Under the pieces are notes generated by a model. It had not been told where the DNA came from. It saw nothing but the letters and a program-made list of their open reading frames with translations, and did not search any database. Of a DNA stretch of 64,000 nucleotides, positions 1 to 12,600 are shown piece by piece; the first letter of the stretch is position 1, and each line of letters begins with the position of its first letter. This DNA comes from Marsupella aquatica. Lineage: Eukaryota; Marchantiophyta. Location of the stretch: positions 20,522,001 to 20,586,000 of the forward strand of contig OZ316896.1 of assembly GCA_973895155.1 (NCBI GenBank). Reading direction: 5' to 3'. The translations under genes were made by a program, and so were the position numbers.

Positions 1-173
1 GGCTGGAGCAGAAATTTGATTGTGATTACTCTTATTGCGGAGCATTCGAGCTTTTGGGAAGGCATTCTAGTAGAGGGGCGGTGGGGATTTGAATTGGGTC
101 TGGACAGCAGGGAGTGAGAACCCTCGAGGTGTAATAGCAATTTAAGCGAAAGTAGCAGGAGCAACAACAGAGA

Positions 174-1807
174 ATGGATGGGGCAGGGCAGCCTCGGCCT
201 GCCACCACCGTGCAGCAGTCAATGGACGAGGTCGGAGCGTCGGTGCAGCGTGCGTTAGCCCTGTTGCATCAACTGCACTGCTCAGTCAGCAACTTCACCG
301 CGCCTTCTCAGCTGCATCTTCTCGAACGCCTGTAATAACTTCACCCCAAAGCCTCCAGTAGTTCTTTTCATTACCTTCGTTGGGAATGGATGAGGAGTCA
401 ATCCTAAGCCAGAATTTTCTAACCGAAAGATTACAATTTCTAGGGCCAATTCTAATTTTGTAGACACCTTTCAAAAAGTTTTGTTTGTGTGGGATCAGTA
501 AGACAATGTGCAGGCGCCCGTTTCTGCTTTGAAGTAACTCGTGACATGTATTCATGATGGCTGCCTTACTGCAGAAATAGTGTTCAAAACGAGCTAATGA
601 CTATGAACGCCTCTGCCCAAAACTGCAATATACCCATCCCAATTGAAGTTGTGCGGTAAGTTGATCATCTCCTCAACAATGCATTGAACGGTACGGTCAG
701 TTGCATGGAAAATCAAACTGAAACCAGTCAAACGGCTAAAGTGTCATGTCCCTGGGCACCTGAGTTGGCACTACACCGGTCTGGGCGTGCGGCATGATTT
801 CACCATGACCACAGCCGTCGAAATGGGTCCTGGAGTATATTTTGAACATGCCCTCAGGTTTTCTGGAATTGAAGAGAATCTTCCCTCTCACCATCCCTTA
901 CAAAGTTCCTCTGGTCGTCGACCATATGTTAGCAGTTGAGCCCTCTTTGCATTTGAGAAATCTTGGGGCTAGATATATGTGTCAATAACAGACGTCTAGC
1001 CACAGAAGAGCCGTCCTATCCATTTCATGCAATATAGCTGATTTGGATTACGAAAAATGAGTCCCCGCCAATGCACTTTTAGGTTGTAGTGATGTATGAT
1101 TGTTTCTTGCAAAGTTTCAATGCCTTCTGTTGTCATATTTTCAAGTTGCTGTGATTTGTAATGAGAGGCTTGGTCTTGCAGGTTTATTGATGATGGGCGT
1201 AATCCAGATGAATTCACCAAAGATCTCCTCAATAGTTGCGTACAACGGAACCAAGCCACAAAAGGAAAAGTGGAAGCTTTTAAGGTCCTGCGAAACTCAC
1301 TCTTCCCGTAAAGTTTGGGTCTAGGTTATACTGCTCTTCTGCTTCTGTCTTCAGAAATGCCTCTATTGCTTGTATGGGGCATCGAGACATGCATGATTGT
1401 ACTGATAAGTAGTTGTGGTACTGCAGTCTTTAAGAAAGAATTTGCTGGAAGAGATTGAGGATGCTTTTCCAGAAGAGACTGAAGCTTATCGTCTCATTCG
1501 AACGCAGGCAGCTTCGGTAAGATACACCATATGCTATTCTTTTATGAAGGTTTGGTACAGTAGTTTGAGGTTTTGAGAGAGCATGTATGAACATATCATT
1601 TTAGGTTGGTGGAGATAGCATTTCTTACTTTGCACTTTTCATGGAACTGCTTTGGAACTCTAAAAGCTTGCTGATGTTTTTCTGGAGAAGGTATTTAAGC
1701 TTTGCAGCAGACCTTAGAAGTTTTCTTGTGTGCAGGAAGCCCGAAGGGCTCAACAAGCGCCAATACAGTTGTCGAATGGAGATTTGAAGGTCAAGTCCGA
1801 GCACTAA
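174..1807 (+). CDS. MED10: Mediator complex subunit 10 (MED10/NUT2 family)
   Basis: Mediator middle-module subunit that links transcription factors to RNA polymerase II in the nucleus. I joined five exons by eye: 174-331, 575-655, 1182-1284, 1427-1516 and 1736-1807. All have GT-AG borders and the frame stays open, giving 167 aa, close to the length of plant MED10. Recognisable family segments are LHQLHCSVSNF (N-terminal helix), CNIPIPIEVVRFIDDGRNPD across the exon 2/3 junction, DLLNSCVQRNQATKGKVEAF, LLEEIEDAFPEETEAYRLIR and the C-terminal NGDLKVKSEH. The CNI-P-EVV-IDDG-NPDEFTKD block is what identified the family. The start is the only ATG in frame with the N-terminal helix. The 173 bases upstream fit a 5' UTR. 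The exon 3 donor at 1285 was chosen over a GT at 1314 because only the former keeps the LRKNLLEEIE frame. Family assignment is strong; splice sites are inferred. Confidence 0.92.
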
Positions 1808-4087
1808 TTTGTTGGCTTCCCCGTAGTCCTGGGAGTAATTGAAGAGCGGTTTACCGTTGAAGCAAGATAATCAAAATATTCGATATCATTTAAATACCGA
1901 TAGTTGTTTTGGTCGATCTTTTGCCAAGACTGTAGATTCTACATTGTAAATTTCTTAGTGACCAAAGAAGCAGACATTCCCACGAGGTAGAACTACCCCA
2001 GCGACTGTTCTTTTGCAGCAGTACAGGAGAGCTCACAAACAGAAGGGGCGCAGATACTGGTTAACTTAGTTCTTCTAATTTGATCGGGATGTGGGTGTCA
2101 TTTTTCTCACTAACCAGGTTATGCATTGTCCTAAAGAAATCTGTACTATACAAAGTTCCCTCGAAGGAAATAGAAAGCAGTAGATTGTGATCAATGTAGC
2201 AAGTAGCCTTACACGACTTATGGACAACTTCAATTTCTCCAACTGAGCTTGTCTGTTCACACCATTGTGCGATATGTCAGCTCCTAACCGTTTGACTGAT
2301 CTTGTATCGATCCAGATTTTTTGGCTAAATTCGATTTGTAAGTGTAATTGCTGTTGGAATCTGTGACAATCTATGGAAATGAATTTCCCGCTTCAGATAG
2401 CTTATCAGGTGTAACTCAACCGTCAAGTATTAATAAGTCCGATCAGTTCTGGATTCATTGTTTCTGTTAATTGGATTAGACAATGCACTTGAAGGCCATG
2501 GCTCAGGGACTGCAATTCTCTCGTCCCTTGTTCGCCATCTTGATTAACTTTCTGCCAGACCGCATTGTTAGAAAGTGTCTCCATGTCGTGCTCAGCTTTT
2601 CATATGACTTTGGTAGGATGGACTATTGGAGTGAGAAGCGTGAGCAGCTGATTGACCGAATATAATATCTCATGACTTGTGGGTTGTCCAAGGGAATGTC
2701 CAAAATTGGTAGTATAATATTGAGTATTAGATACCATGAGAAGCAATTATACCAGGAGGCTTGGGAGAACAGAGACAATTGCCTGACATAAATAAAAAGT
2801 GAGGACCGAATGGGGGATGACTTTATCTTCAGATATTGTCATGAGGGACCTAAGAAGGCAAGTTATTGACATCTCCAAATTGGTGTTGAAGCAAGACTCA
2901 CTGTCGTCTGATATGCAAGGTCCAGCTACGATTATGGTGCTCTTGTTTGGCATGCAATCACCAAGCGGGGTATGTTGTAGAGTACCCATCTGAAGGAGCG
3001 ATCTCTTGACTATGTCATCAACTAAGTCAGAGATAACAACTGCTGTATTAGGGAGTACATGAGGTGAGACTCTTCAGTTTTTCTTGCTTGTACCAGTAAG
3101 CAATTTACCAAGAGATTGCTTATGTTTATTTTTCTTTTAGTGGTTCGTTTCCTATATTGATCTCCATATGTATTAAGCTACCAAGGGATAAAAACTACTT
3201 GGGAAAAAACCTTTCCCCTTGAAGGAAGTATCCTCTCGCATTGCACATACTGGGGATTATCTAAACGAGGTTACATGTAATGAGGGCCGATTGTAAAATG
3301 TTGCCATTGTCCTGCAATTGAAGGCTGGTTCCCAAGACAGTGGGTCGCTGCAACAAATACAAGATGACTCTGAGGTCCAATTCTAGTGAGCCCTGGACTT
3401 ACACCCTTTCCGAGTTATTCTGCGCTATCTAATCTAATAATAATAATAAAATACTAGACATGTCCAAGCAGAGATGACTTCTTATCACACATCTTTTCGA
3501 GTCAGAGCTAACTTAGGCTTGTCGTCCCTTCCGTCCATACATTACGCCTTATCACCATGTGATATAAGTTCTGACAACAAAAATAATTGTATTATAATGT
3601 TAGTCCATCTTAATATCACATTATGCCTTATCACAATGTTATCACAACAGTATATTTAGTCCTGCCAGTAGCAAACAATCATATTATAATGTCAGTGCCT
3701 CCTTGCATCATGTCAAACATGGTGGTCCACAAAAGCTTGGAGATGATGATGACTCTAGAGTGGCAAGGGAAAAGACAAAGCACTTGATCCATGTTTTGGG
3801 GATGACCATTTCTGCAGGTGGGTTTTTGGTGGACAAAAAGACAAAGCGACTGGGTGGGACGAACGGAGGAGCTGACGGAGGTCACGGAACGGGAAGCTCG
3901 AACGAATGAAAGGTCCAATCGAATTGCAAAATGATATCGTTGTCACCTAAGCTCATCGAGAGAGAGCTCGTACAATAGTGCTCATCAGAGTGACGGAGTC
4001 ACAGAAACGATCCTTCTCGAGCGGAGGAGGAGCCGAGGAGGAGAGAGGAGGAGGACGCATTGAGCGAGTGAAGGAAAGGAGCCAGCT
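1808..4087. other. Intergenic region between MED10 and the RETICULATA-related gene
   Basis: No convincing gene. It contains AT-rich stretches, an ATA-type microsatellite near 3438-3450, and a short imperfect repeat around 3540-3650 in which a 'TTATCACxATGTxAT' motif recurs. The first few hundred bases probably hold the MED10 3' UTR and the last 150-200 the RER promoter and 5' UTR. Short ORFs at 2483-2665 and 2799-2993 show no recognisable family. Confidence 0.5.
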
Positions 4088-5425
4088 ATGGCGGTGTGCC
4101 TCCTCCCTCCGATCACGACGACGACGACGACGAGCTCGACTCCGTTCGGCGTCTGCTTGAGTGCTACCTCCAGCCGCAGTAATGGCGGGGGGTGCAGCTT
4201 GATCGATCCTGCTCGGGGCGGGGGAGTGTGGGGGAAGAAGAAGCAGGCGAAGAAGGTGAGGAAGAGCTTGAGTTGCATTGCGGGGCTCACGGAGGGGTTC
4301 GGGCCCGCGGCTGGGAGTGAGAATTGGCAGCGCAATGGCGGTGGAGAAGCGGCAGGGAAAGAGCTGAAGAAGCTGGGAGTGACGAAGGGGAGGACGGGAC
4401 GGTCGAGGCTGGAGAAATGGCGGAGCGATGTGTCCCTGGGAGCGGATGAGGTGGCCGTCGGAGGAGGCGACGATAGTAGCAATGGAGGAGCGGGGAGAGG
4501 CGGAGGAGGGGATGGATCGTCTGGAGATGAAGGGGCATCAGAGGGATCGGGAAATGAGGAGAACAGGGAAGCCTCGCTGGCTTTGTTGGCGACGGTCGGA
4601 AGATCGTTGGAGTCTCTCCCGGGCTACTTGGCCAAGGCTGTTGAGCAGGGGAAAATTCCTCCGGCGGTGTTGGAGCGTTTCCTGGACCTCGAGAAAACTT
4701 CGTTCCGGAAATGGCTGATGCAGTTCGATGGCTTCCGAGAGCGCTTACTCGCTGACGACCTCTTTCTCACGAAAGTGGGCATCGAATGCGGAGTCGGCCT
4801 GTTCACCAAGACGGCAGCTGAGTACGAGCGGCGCCGTGAGAATTTCGTCAAGGAGCTGGATTTCGTCATTGCAGACGTGATTATGGCACTCGTGGCTGAT
4901 TTTATGCTGGTTTGGCTGCCGGCACCCACTGTGTCGCTCCGGCCGGCGTTGGCCAAGAATGCCAACGCACTGGCGAAGTATCTGGCCAATTGTCCGGACA
5001 ATGCGTTCCAGATTGCTCTGAGGGGAACATCCTACACCATCTTACAACGGCTTGGTGCCATTGTGCGGAATGGGGCTAAGCTTGTAGTGGTGGGAACGTC
5101 TGCTTCGCTTCTAGGGACTGCAGCGACCAATGGTCTCATCAAGTTGAGGCAAAAGGTGGATAAAAGCAGTGTTGAGACGGAGAAGTCCGAGGAGGTGGAT
5201 GTTCCCATTTTGGAAACTAGTTTGGCGTATGGAGTCTATATGGCTGTTTCCAGTAATTTGAGATATCAGATACTGGCTGGAGTGGTGGAGCAGCGTGTGT
5301 TGGAGCCCTTGTTGGGCCGTAGGAAGCTCGCTCTTAGTGCTGCCTCCTTTGCCGTGCGAACAGGAAACACCTTCTTGGGATCCTTGTTGTGGGTAGATTA
5401 TGCTCGGTGGGTGGGTGTACAGTAA
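4088..5425 (+). CDS. RETICULATA-RELATED (DUF3411) chloroplast membrane protein
   Basis: Single-exon gene of 445 aa. RETICULATA/RER proteins are plastid-envelope membrane proteins that affect mesophyll development and leaf reticulation in Arabidopsis; their biochemical role is unsettled. Residues 1 to about 80 are rich in Ser, Thr and basic residues and poor in acidic ones, as in a chloroplast transit peptide, and include a Thr run from an ACG repeat. A low-complexity Gly/Ser/Glu linker follows (about 125-160). The DUF3411 core begins near residue 218 with LFLTKVGIECGVGLFTKTAA, then ERRRENFVKELDFVIADVIM and a hydrophobic stretch around 260-280 ending in a WLPAP motif. Further hydrophobic segments lie near 335-355 and 375-395. 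The C-terminus, GSLLWVDYARWVGVQ, is typical of the family, so the stop at 5425 is probably real, although CAGTAAG at that point resembles a splice donor. RER4/5/6-type is likely; the exact orthologue is not decided. Confidence 0.9.
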   Translation: MAVCLLPPITTTTTTSSTPFGVCLSATSSRSNGGGCSLIDPARGGGVWGKKKQAKKVRKSLSCIAGLTEGFGPAAGSENWQRNGGGEAAGKELKKLGVTKGRTGRSRLEKWRSDVSLGADEVAVGGGDDSSNGGAGRGGGGDGSSGDEGASEGSGNEENREASLALLATVGRSLESLPGYLAKAVEQGKIPPAVLERFLDLEKTSFRKWLMQFDGFRERLLADDLFLTKVGIECGVGLFTKTAAEYERRRENFVKELDFVIADVIMALVADFMLVWLPAPTVSLRPALAKNANALAKYLANCPDNAFQIALRGTSYTILQRLGAIVRNGAKLVVVGTSASLLGTAATNGLIKLRQKVDKSSVETEKSEEVDVPILETSLAYGVYMAVSSNLRYQILAGVVEQRVLEPLLGRRKLALSAASFAVRTGNTFLGSLLWVDYARWVGVQ

Positions 5426-6926
5426 GCTCACTATTTGAGAAGTGCTTCGCATGCATGATCCTGCTGTACACTTCCTCGGTCGTTACACGCAAGGACCGTA
5501 TTTGCGTTTTGACCCAGAGCTCTCCCGGCTGGTAGATGCAAGGTCTACCGGTAAGGTGCCTCTCTAATTGTTCCATGCCTTGATTCGTTGACATTGAATT
5601 GATATCTTTACCACAGGTAAGGATCCATGAAGACTTTGACTTCGTGCAAAGTCATTCAATCCGCATTCTGAATTGATATACTATTCAATGGATGGCACAA
5701 AAATTCTGTCAAAATTTTAAAGTGTAAAGTAAGGATATATAATCTCCCCTTTTATATGTGTACCGAAGCGCCAGTAACTGCCTAGTTCACTGCCTAAGTA
5801 GCGAAGTTCAGCATTAGAAGTCTGATAAATAAATTCTTTCTATGTTCTCTATTGAGAGTTTACTGGTTTATGCTATATTCCGGGCTTTCAACTTTCTCAG
5901 GTGCCATGGTTCCTATTTGACCATGGTTCTTCTATAAAATTCGTCTCATTCGTCGTTTACTTAAGTTTTCCATAGCTAGTATGACGCATCTTTCTGAATT
6001 GATTTGGTAAGCACAGATTCTAACTTTTTCTAGAATAATTAGTACCATAGAGTCTGAGATTTTATAGTACAAAACGCTTAGATATTGTCAGCTGCTTCAT
6101 TTGCCGTGTTGATTGAACTTTATCCGTTGATGCTCTTCGATGCATCATCGTTGAGTCTCTTCGATGCATCATCGTTGAGTATGAATATACCACTCTTTGA
6201 AAGTCAGTCCAACCTCGCGCCAGGCTTCCCGAGAGCCAAGGGGTTCTGGATGATTACTTCACACTACGGTTGACATCAGGGACGGTATTCCAATTGCGTT
6301 TGCTGTGTATTGTCGCCACACGAGCTGTAGGCATAACTTTTGAGCCATTGGTTTAAGGAATGTGTGAACTGTACTGGATGCACAGGGGACCCCAGCAAAG
6401 CTGTCACATCTAGGAAATGTCATCTTCCACTTCTTCCGGTCGAATCTGAAGAGAATCAGATTGCTTTGCAAGTGGCCCTGAACCGAGTTAATCAGTTGAG
6501 TCGGGGTGAGGATGATGGTTAGTTTTCTGCAAAGTACTAAAACTCAACACTCCAGGACTTTGCTTGCTGTAGAGAGTTAAATGGGCATGTCTGGATGATG
6601 GCCACAAGGGGGTTGTGGAGAATGCACAGCTTTACAATGCAGGTGTCGGTAGATCTTTCATAGATACGGATGCGATTCAAGTTCAGGATATCCAAAGCAA
6701 TTTTGCTCCAGCCAGTCCATGTGCATATCCAGAGCATTGAGTCGGGCAAAAACTTGACAACCTATCGCTGTGCTAGGATGGCGGCAAGACTTACCCCAGG
6801 GTTTGCGATTTCTTGTCTCATCAATAGCATGTGCTCTTCCTCATGAGCTTCCCCAGTAACAATGCAGTGGTTGCAGTGTGTAACGCTGAACTGTTCGAAA
6901 CATGGCTTTCTGAAACAACAGATGAA

Positions 6927-7380
6927 TTTGAAATTGCACACTAATTTCCCCATCGAAGGAAGAAAGTAGAAAGATACGGCAATCCAATAGTTCAACAACT
7001 ATGAACTCATATAGGAGGTCTCGAATAGGCCAGAGGGCATTGTGCGATATGATATAATGATTTGAAATTGCACACTAATTTCCCCATCAAAGGAAGAAAG
7101 TAGAAAGACACAGCAATCCAATAGTTGAACAACTATGAACTCATATAGGAGGTCTCGATAGGCTAGAGGGCATTGTGTCATATAATATCTTAGGCTAGAG
7201 GGTATTGCGTCATATAATATCCTGAAAACCGAACAACTATGAACTCATATAGGAGGTCTTGAATAGGCTAGAGGGCATTGTGTGATATAATATCTTCAAA
7301 ACTGAACAACTATGAACTCATATAGGAGTTCTCGAATAGGCTCGAGGGCATTGTGGGATATAATGTCCTCAAAAACAAGG
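6927..7380. repeat. Tandem repeat block, nested ~134-bp and ~70-80-bp units
   Basis: A unit starting TTTGAAATTGCACACTAATT at 6927 recurs at 7061, a period of 134 bp with only a few differences. Its second half, starting with AACAACTATGAACTCATATA and ending near GGGCATTGTG plus an ATATAAT motif, is then repeated at about 7225 and 7302. A further partial copy of the end (AGAGGGTATTGCG) sits near 7195. The order suggests stepwise tandem duplication in non-coding DNA. No protein-coding signal is visible. Confidence 0.85.
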
Positions 7381-8133
7381 CTTCAGCCCAAGTTTGAGGT
7401 GACAGTATGGCCCTCAATTCCCACAACAAGTGGTTACAAAACTTGAGTGAGTTTTAGAAATAAACAAAAATAACAATCATGTGCACATAGAGTTAAAATG
7501 CCAGGATTTTGAATTTAGGCCAAGTGAAGAGTTTCCTGCAAAATCGTGTGTTGCTATATTTTACTTTTTGGTTAACTTTTGTACTTTAAGTTACATATGC
7601 CTAGATTGATGGGTCTTTGTAAAACTCCCTCCTCAAAGCAACGTGTGTATTGTAGAAGATTAATGCCTCACAATACAAATCCAAAACTCATGAAAGTCTT
7701 CACTATTAGGATTTCAATAGTTGAACAACTATGAACTCATAGAGTGTTGGAAAAGGGTGATGTTCTGGTTAGAGTGAATTGTGCTATATATGTGATATAA
7801 TGCCCAAATGTTAGAGCGCATTATGTGATACAATGCCCCCAAAATGAGGGCTTTAGTTTTAGGAGACATTATGGCCCACAATTCATATTTTGTGAACTTA
7901 CATAAGAACCAGAGTGAGTTTGGGAAAGAAACAAAACCAAGTTAAATCCTATGAAGGGTCATGTGATAGTGTGGACAACAAGGAAGAAGAAGTTAAAGCA
8001 CAGCACACACAAAAAAGTGTATGCACAGCACACAACCATGTAAAGGTCGTGCCCGCAGAGAAACCAGACCCTCAAAGCCCTTAAGACCATGCCTGAAGTA
8101 ATCAATTTGCAATCGTGTCACAGCCAGAACCTA

Positions 8134-8138
8134 TGTTG
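8134..8138 (+). repeat. Target-site duplication, left copy (TGTTG)
   Basis: TGTTG immediately precedes the TG of the 5' LTR. The same five bases immediately follow the CA of the 3' LTR at 14170-14174. A 5-bp duplication is what copia integrases produce. Confidence 0.92.
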
Positions 8139-8461
8139 TGTAGAGGTTAACTCAGTCTTGGGTTGAACTATGGTTAGTATGTTAACTAGGGTTAGAGTAA
8201 ACCCTAGTTGAAGAGTTGGTCCTTATCTCTTCAACTTCTATGTGGTGTGAGAACACACAAGAGAGTTCTCAAGAGAGAACACAATGATATAGCAAGAGAT
8301 GAGAGCTTGAAGAGATGAGAGCTATGGTGATGCTTGAGTAGACACATAACTGTTAATAAAGCTTGGTCTTCCCGTGGACGTAGCCAACCTTGAGGCGAAC
8401 CACGTAACTATTGAGCACGTGTATGTTTGGAGTGTATTTCCTGATCTGATTTCTCCCCACA
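8139..8461 (+). repeat. 5' LTR of copia element (323 bp)
   Basis: Begins TGTAGAGG and ends CCCCACA. It matches the 3' LTR except for G/A (TATGTTAAC versus TATATTAAC), T/C (CATAACTGTT versus CATAACCGTT), and one extra 16-bp copy of GAGATGAGAGCTTGAA. Inside is an imperfect palindrome, ACTAGGGTTAGAGTAAACCC plus TAGTT, built from telomere-like TTAGGG/AACCCTA motifs. Confidence 0.95.
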
Positions 8462-8463
8462 AT

Positions 8464-8475
8464 TGGTATCAAAGC
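8464..8475 (+). other. Primer-binding site (initiator tRNA-Met type)
   Basis: TGGTATCAAAGC lies two bases after the 5' LTR. It differs at one position from the usual plant initiator tRNA-Met primer site TGGTATCAGAGC. Reverse transcription would start here. Confidence 0.88.
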
Positions 8476-9633
8476 TCAGGTTTTTTTCAGTCGATTAGGA
8501 ACTCCATAGAACTTGCTTCAAGCAAAGCGAACAGCGGATGATTTCCTCTTCGAAGCGGAGCTATTGAAAGAAGATCGGACTCAATCTTCTCATAAGTGTG
8601 GAGCACACAACCAGGGGCTCATTTCAGTGAAGCAATGAAGGCCTGAGGTCAGAAATGGAAACAATTGTAAGTGACGGTTTTCAATTTACGTTATCGGGCA
8701 AGAGATAAGGTCAATTTCTCAGATCAGTCTTTTTGATTGTTCTATCGGGACTTGAAACTGAGATACGCTTGAGCGCCTTGTCTTTCTAGACGTTTCGATA
8801 TCAACATCGTTGAATTCCGTCAAACGGTTGAGAAGCAATCTTAATTTCAATTCTCGTTTTTTGAGCTCGAAATTTTGGCTATGGCGGATAACTTAATATC
8901 AGTCACTTTCACCGAATTGTTTCTCCCTCATTATTCCACCTTTTTGCGAGTTCTTTATATCAATCTTGATGCCCTCGAAGTCTAGTTTCTGAATCTGAAA
9001 TCAGAATTGGATTTCGTCAAAAACTGAGACGGGAATTTGAGTGAATCCGCCGAGGGGTACTTTCTGTCGCGAGTAGTCGCGACTTCCGCGGACGCGCGAG
9101 GAGGTCGAAAACTTCGAGGAGGCCTTTCTAGGGCTCGACAGGGCTCGGGCAGGGGGAAGTGCCCCCTGTGAAGTCCCCCACAGGGGCTGTACAAGGGCGG
9201 ACGGAATTTCCCGAAAAGATTCTTTTCCAGAGGCTTAAATTTTTACCGAAGGTCAAAGATTCCGAGCGGCAAATAAAATCGAATCAACTTCAACTTTTGG
9301 AGAGGCGTACTTGGGGAAGCTAGGCAAGTATTGGTGCGTTCAATTCTGAAAAAGTATACTAGTGGAATCTTTGGCATAAGAGATTCCCTCGAGGAATAAT
9401 TATTTCATCTTTTACCCCCCTCCGGTCGGAGTAAAAATTCTCGGCACTCGAGAGTCCATTTGACAAACCGTTTTCAGAATTCGGAGCGTTACCTTGTGGG
9501 CTACACATAGGAGTGATCAGTTTCAAAATTCACCAACTTTCATTTTTGGCCTTATTTTCACACCCCACATCTGAGCATTCGACGTTTATTTCTTGTGGGA
9601 AGGCGACTCCACACTACATTTGGCATTCCAGCA

Positions 9634-12600
9634 ATGGCGACTACTAGGATTGGAGGTCAAAGGTTTGAGGTGGAAAAATTTGATGGTCGGATGGACTATA
9701 CAATGTGGGAACGTAACGTGAGGGATGCACTTAGGGCGATGGGCCTAGGCAAGGTACTAAGATCTCAACCCAAGGAGATGGAAGATGATGATTGGCATGA
9801 TCTCCAGGATCAAGCGGTAAGTATTGTTGGCATGTACCTGAAAAACAATGTGAAGAAGCAGTTCGAGGAAAAAGCAACACAAACGGTGACGGACTTGTTT
9901 CAAGCATTGCACAACAAGTACTACAAGAAGGAGATGTCAAACCGAATGTATGCAAGCCTGAAGCTCATGCAATTCAAAATGGTTGATGGAGTCAAGATTC
10001 AAGATCATATCGATCAGTTCAATGATCTTGTGGTTGACCTAGAGAATTTGGGGGAGCATTTGAGCGAAGAAAAGAAAGCCTTACAACTCTTGAGCTCACT
10101 ACCACATTCGTACCAATCTTTGTCTCGAGTTTTTCTATTCCGTGATAAGACAACTATATCGTACAATGATGTGGTGAGTGCCCTGTTGACCGATGACATG
10201 CAGTCTAAGCTGGTTTCTTCAGCTCATCCTACCTCAACCTCATCATCAACAGCACTGTTGGTAGAAAGAGGCAAATCAAGGGAGCCATCTCATAAAAACA
10301 AAAGGTTTAACCCACTTCCCATGGAGCGAGGAAGGTTCCACGACCGATCTTTTGGTAGGAGGAGGTTTAGATCCAGATCTAGATCTCGATCCAAATCACC
10401 ATCCAAGTCTACTCGTGAGATAAAGTGTTGGAAGTGTGACAAAGTGGGCCACATGAAGAAGAATTGTCGCGTCAAAGACACATTCAAGGAAGTTGCCGGT
10501 TCTTCAACCCAAGTAGTTGTTCGAGAAGAGGATAGTGAAGGATTTGCATTGTGTACCACTTCCCAAGTTGAGGATTGTCAATGGATCTTGGATTCCGCTT
10601 GCTCGTATCACATGTGCTATATGCATGAACTTTTCTCATCCTACACTCCTATCAACGGATCTGTTTTGATGGGAAATAATCATTCTTGCAAAGTTTTAGG
10701 GATTGGATCCGTAAAGATTCAACTACCCGGTGGCACGTATTGTACTCTATCAAATGTCAGACACATTCCAAAAATGTGTAAGAATTTGATTTCTCTTGGC
10801 TACTTGGATGCGAAGGGTTATCAATGGAGTGCAACTGATGGGGTGTTAACAGTCACGCATGGATCAACTGAAGTTCTTATTGGCAAGAGGACAAGAAACA
10901 TCTATGTCTTGGAAGGCACCACCCTTCTTGCCGAAGTCAATTTGGTCATATCTCAAGAGGAGAAAATCAATTTATGGCATGCTCGGCTTGGTCACATGAG
11001 TGAAAAAAGTTTGGAAATCCTACACAAGCGACATCTCCTACCAGGATTGCAAGCATGCAAGTTGAGTTTTTGTGATCATTGCATTGTCGGCAAGAAAACA
11101 AGAACTTCATTTTCGACTGCCATTCATCATTCTAAAGTTGTACTTGAGTATATTCATTTCGATGTGTGGGGTCCTGCTCCGGTTTCCTCACATTCAGGCA
11201 AACAATACTATGTATCATTTATCGATGATTACTCAAGGTTTGTTTGGATTTATTTCATTGCCCATAAGTTTGAAGTGCTTTCCATCTTCAAACAATGGGT
11301 AGCTCAAGTTGAGACACAGACTGCAAAGAATGTGAGATATCTACGATCAGATAATGGTGGTGAATACACCTCTGGCGAGTTCAACACTTATTGTGCAAAT
11401 AAGGGAATTACTCACCATCTCACAACTGTGTACACTCCTGAGCAAAATGGTGTTGCTGAGCGACTCAACCGCACATTGTTGGAGCGAGCAAGGAGCATGT
11501 TGAGCCACTCTAAATTGCCACAAATCTTTTGGGTGGAAGCTGTCAACATAGCTGCTTATCTCGTAAATCTCTCTCCTAGTCGGGCAATTACTTACAAAAC
11601 CCCCTTTGAGCTATGGCACAATCGACCTGCTGATTATTCAAAGCTTAAGGTTTTTGGCTGTGAAGCATATGCACATGTTCCTAGCAACAATAGGACTAAG
11701 CTAGATCCTAGAGCCCAGAAATGCATTTTTCTTGGTTATCAGCGTGACATTAAAGGATATCGATTGTGGGATCCAGTTGATTGCAAGTTACTTGTTAGTC
11801 GGGATGTATCCTTCAATGAAGATAAATCATTGAAGGAGGGGGAGATAGATCAATTCCCTACTACTAACAAAGTGCAATCTCCTCCTCTAGAGGATTTAAG
11901 AGGAGAGGATGTGTCAAATGAAGAATATGTTGACACTACTGTAAGGCAAAGTACACTACAATCAGATCAGCCAGAGTCTTCAGTGCGAAGAGGAACTCGC
12001 AAACGTCAAGCCCGGGAAAGGTATGGTACTTGGCTTCCTTCTGATCAAGTGGATTTGGATGAAGAATCTATTGATGCATTGGTGACAGAAGATGGAGATC
12101 CATCCTCATTTCGAGAGGTCCTAGCTTCTATGGAGAAGCAACAGTGGCAGGCGGCGATGCGCATGGAAATGAAATCACTTCATGATAACAAGACTTGGGA
12201 ACTCACAAGTCTACCTAGTGACAAGCAGGCTGTTGACAGCAAGTGGGTGTATAGGAAGAAAGATGGACTCACGGAGGATGCTGAGAAGATATTTAAGGCT
12301 CGGTTGGTAGCCAAGGGTTTTACTCAACAGAAAGGTATAGACTACAATGAGGTTTTTTCACCCGTAGCAAAGTATTCAACAATACGTTTGCTATGTGCTC
12401 TTGTAGTTTTATTTGATCTGGTTTTAGATCAAATGGATGTTGTCACGGCATTCTTATATGGATCGTTGGATGAGGTGATTTACATGAGGCAACCAGAGGG
12501 TTTTGTGCAAAAGGGCAAGGAAAATTTGGTATGCAGGTTGCTAAAATCCTTGTATGGATTAAAGCAGAGCCCAAGGCAATGGAACAAGCGTTTTGATGAA

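Larger units (their letters stand above)
5426..8138. other. Intergenic region upstream of the retrotransposon
   Basis: No supported gene. It holds a 24-bp direct duplication (6133-6180, CTCTTCGATGCATCATCG core) and the tandem-repeat block at 6927-7380 listed separately. A diverged relic of the same repeat lies near 7715-7850. Short ORFs at 6340-6522 and 6762-6998 have no recognisable domain and overlap repeats. Confidence 0.5.

Noticed and set aside
2483-2665. 60-aa ORF MHLKAMAQGLQF
   Set aside because: Short, isolated, no domain; probably MED10 3' flank.
3985-4482. 165-aa minus-strand Pro/Ser-rich ORF
   Set aside because: Antisense shadow of the RETICULATA-related gene's GC-rich transit-peptide region.
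6927-7380. Repeat-spacer pattern resembling a CRISPR array
   Set aside because: Units are contiguous tandem repeats with no unique spacers, in a plant nuclear genome.
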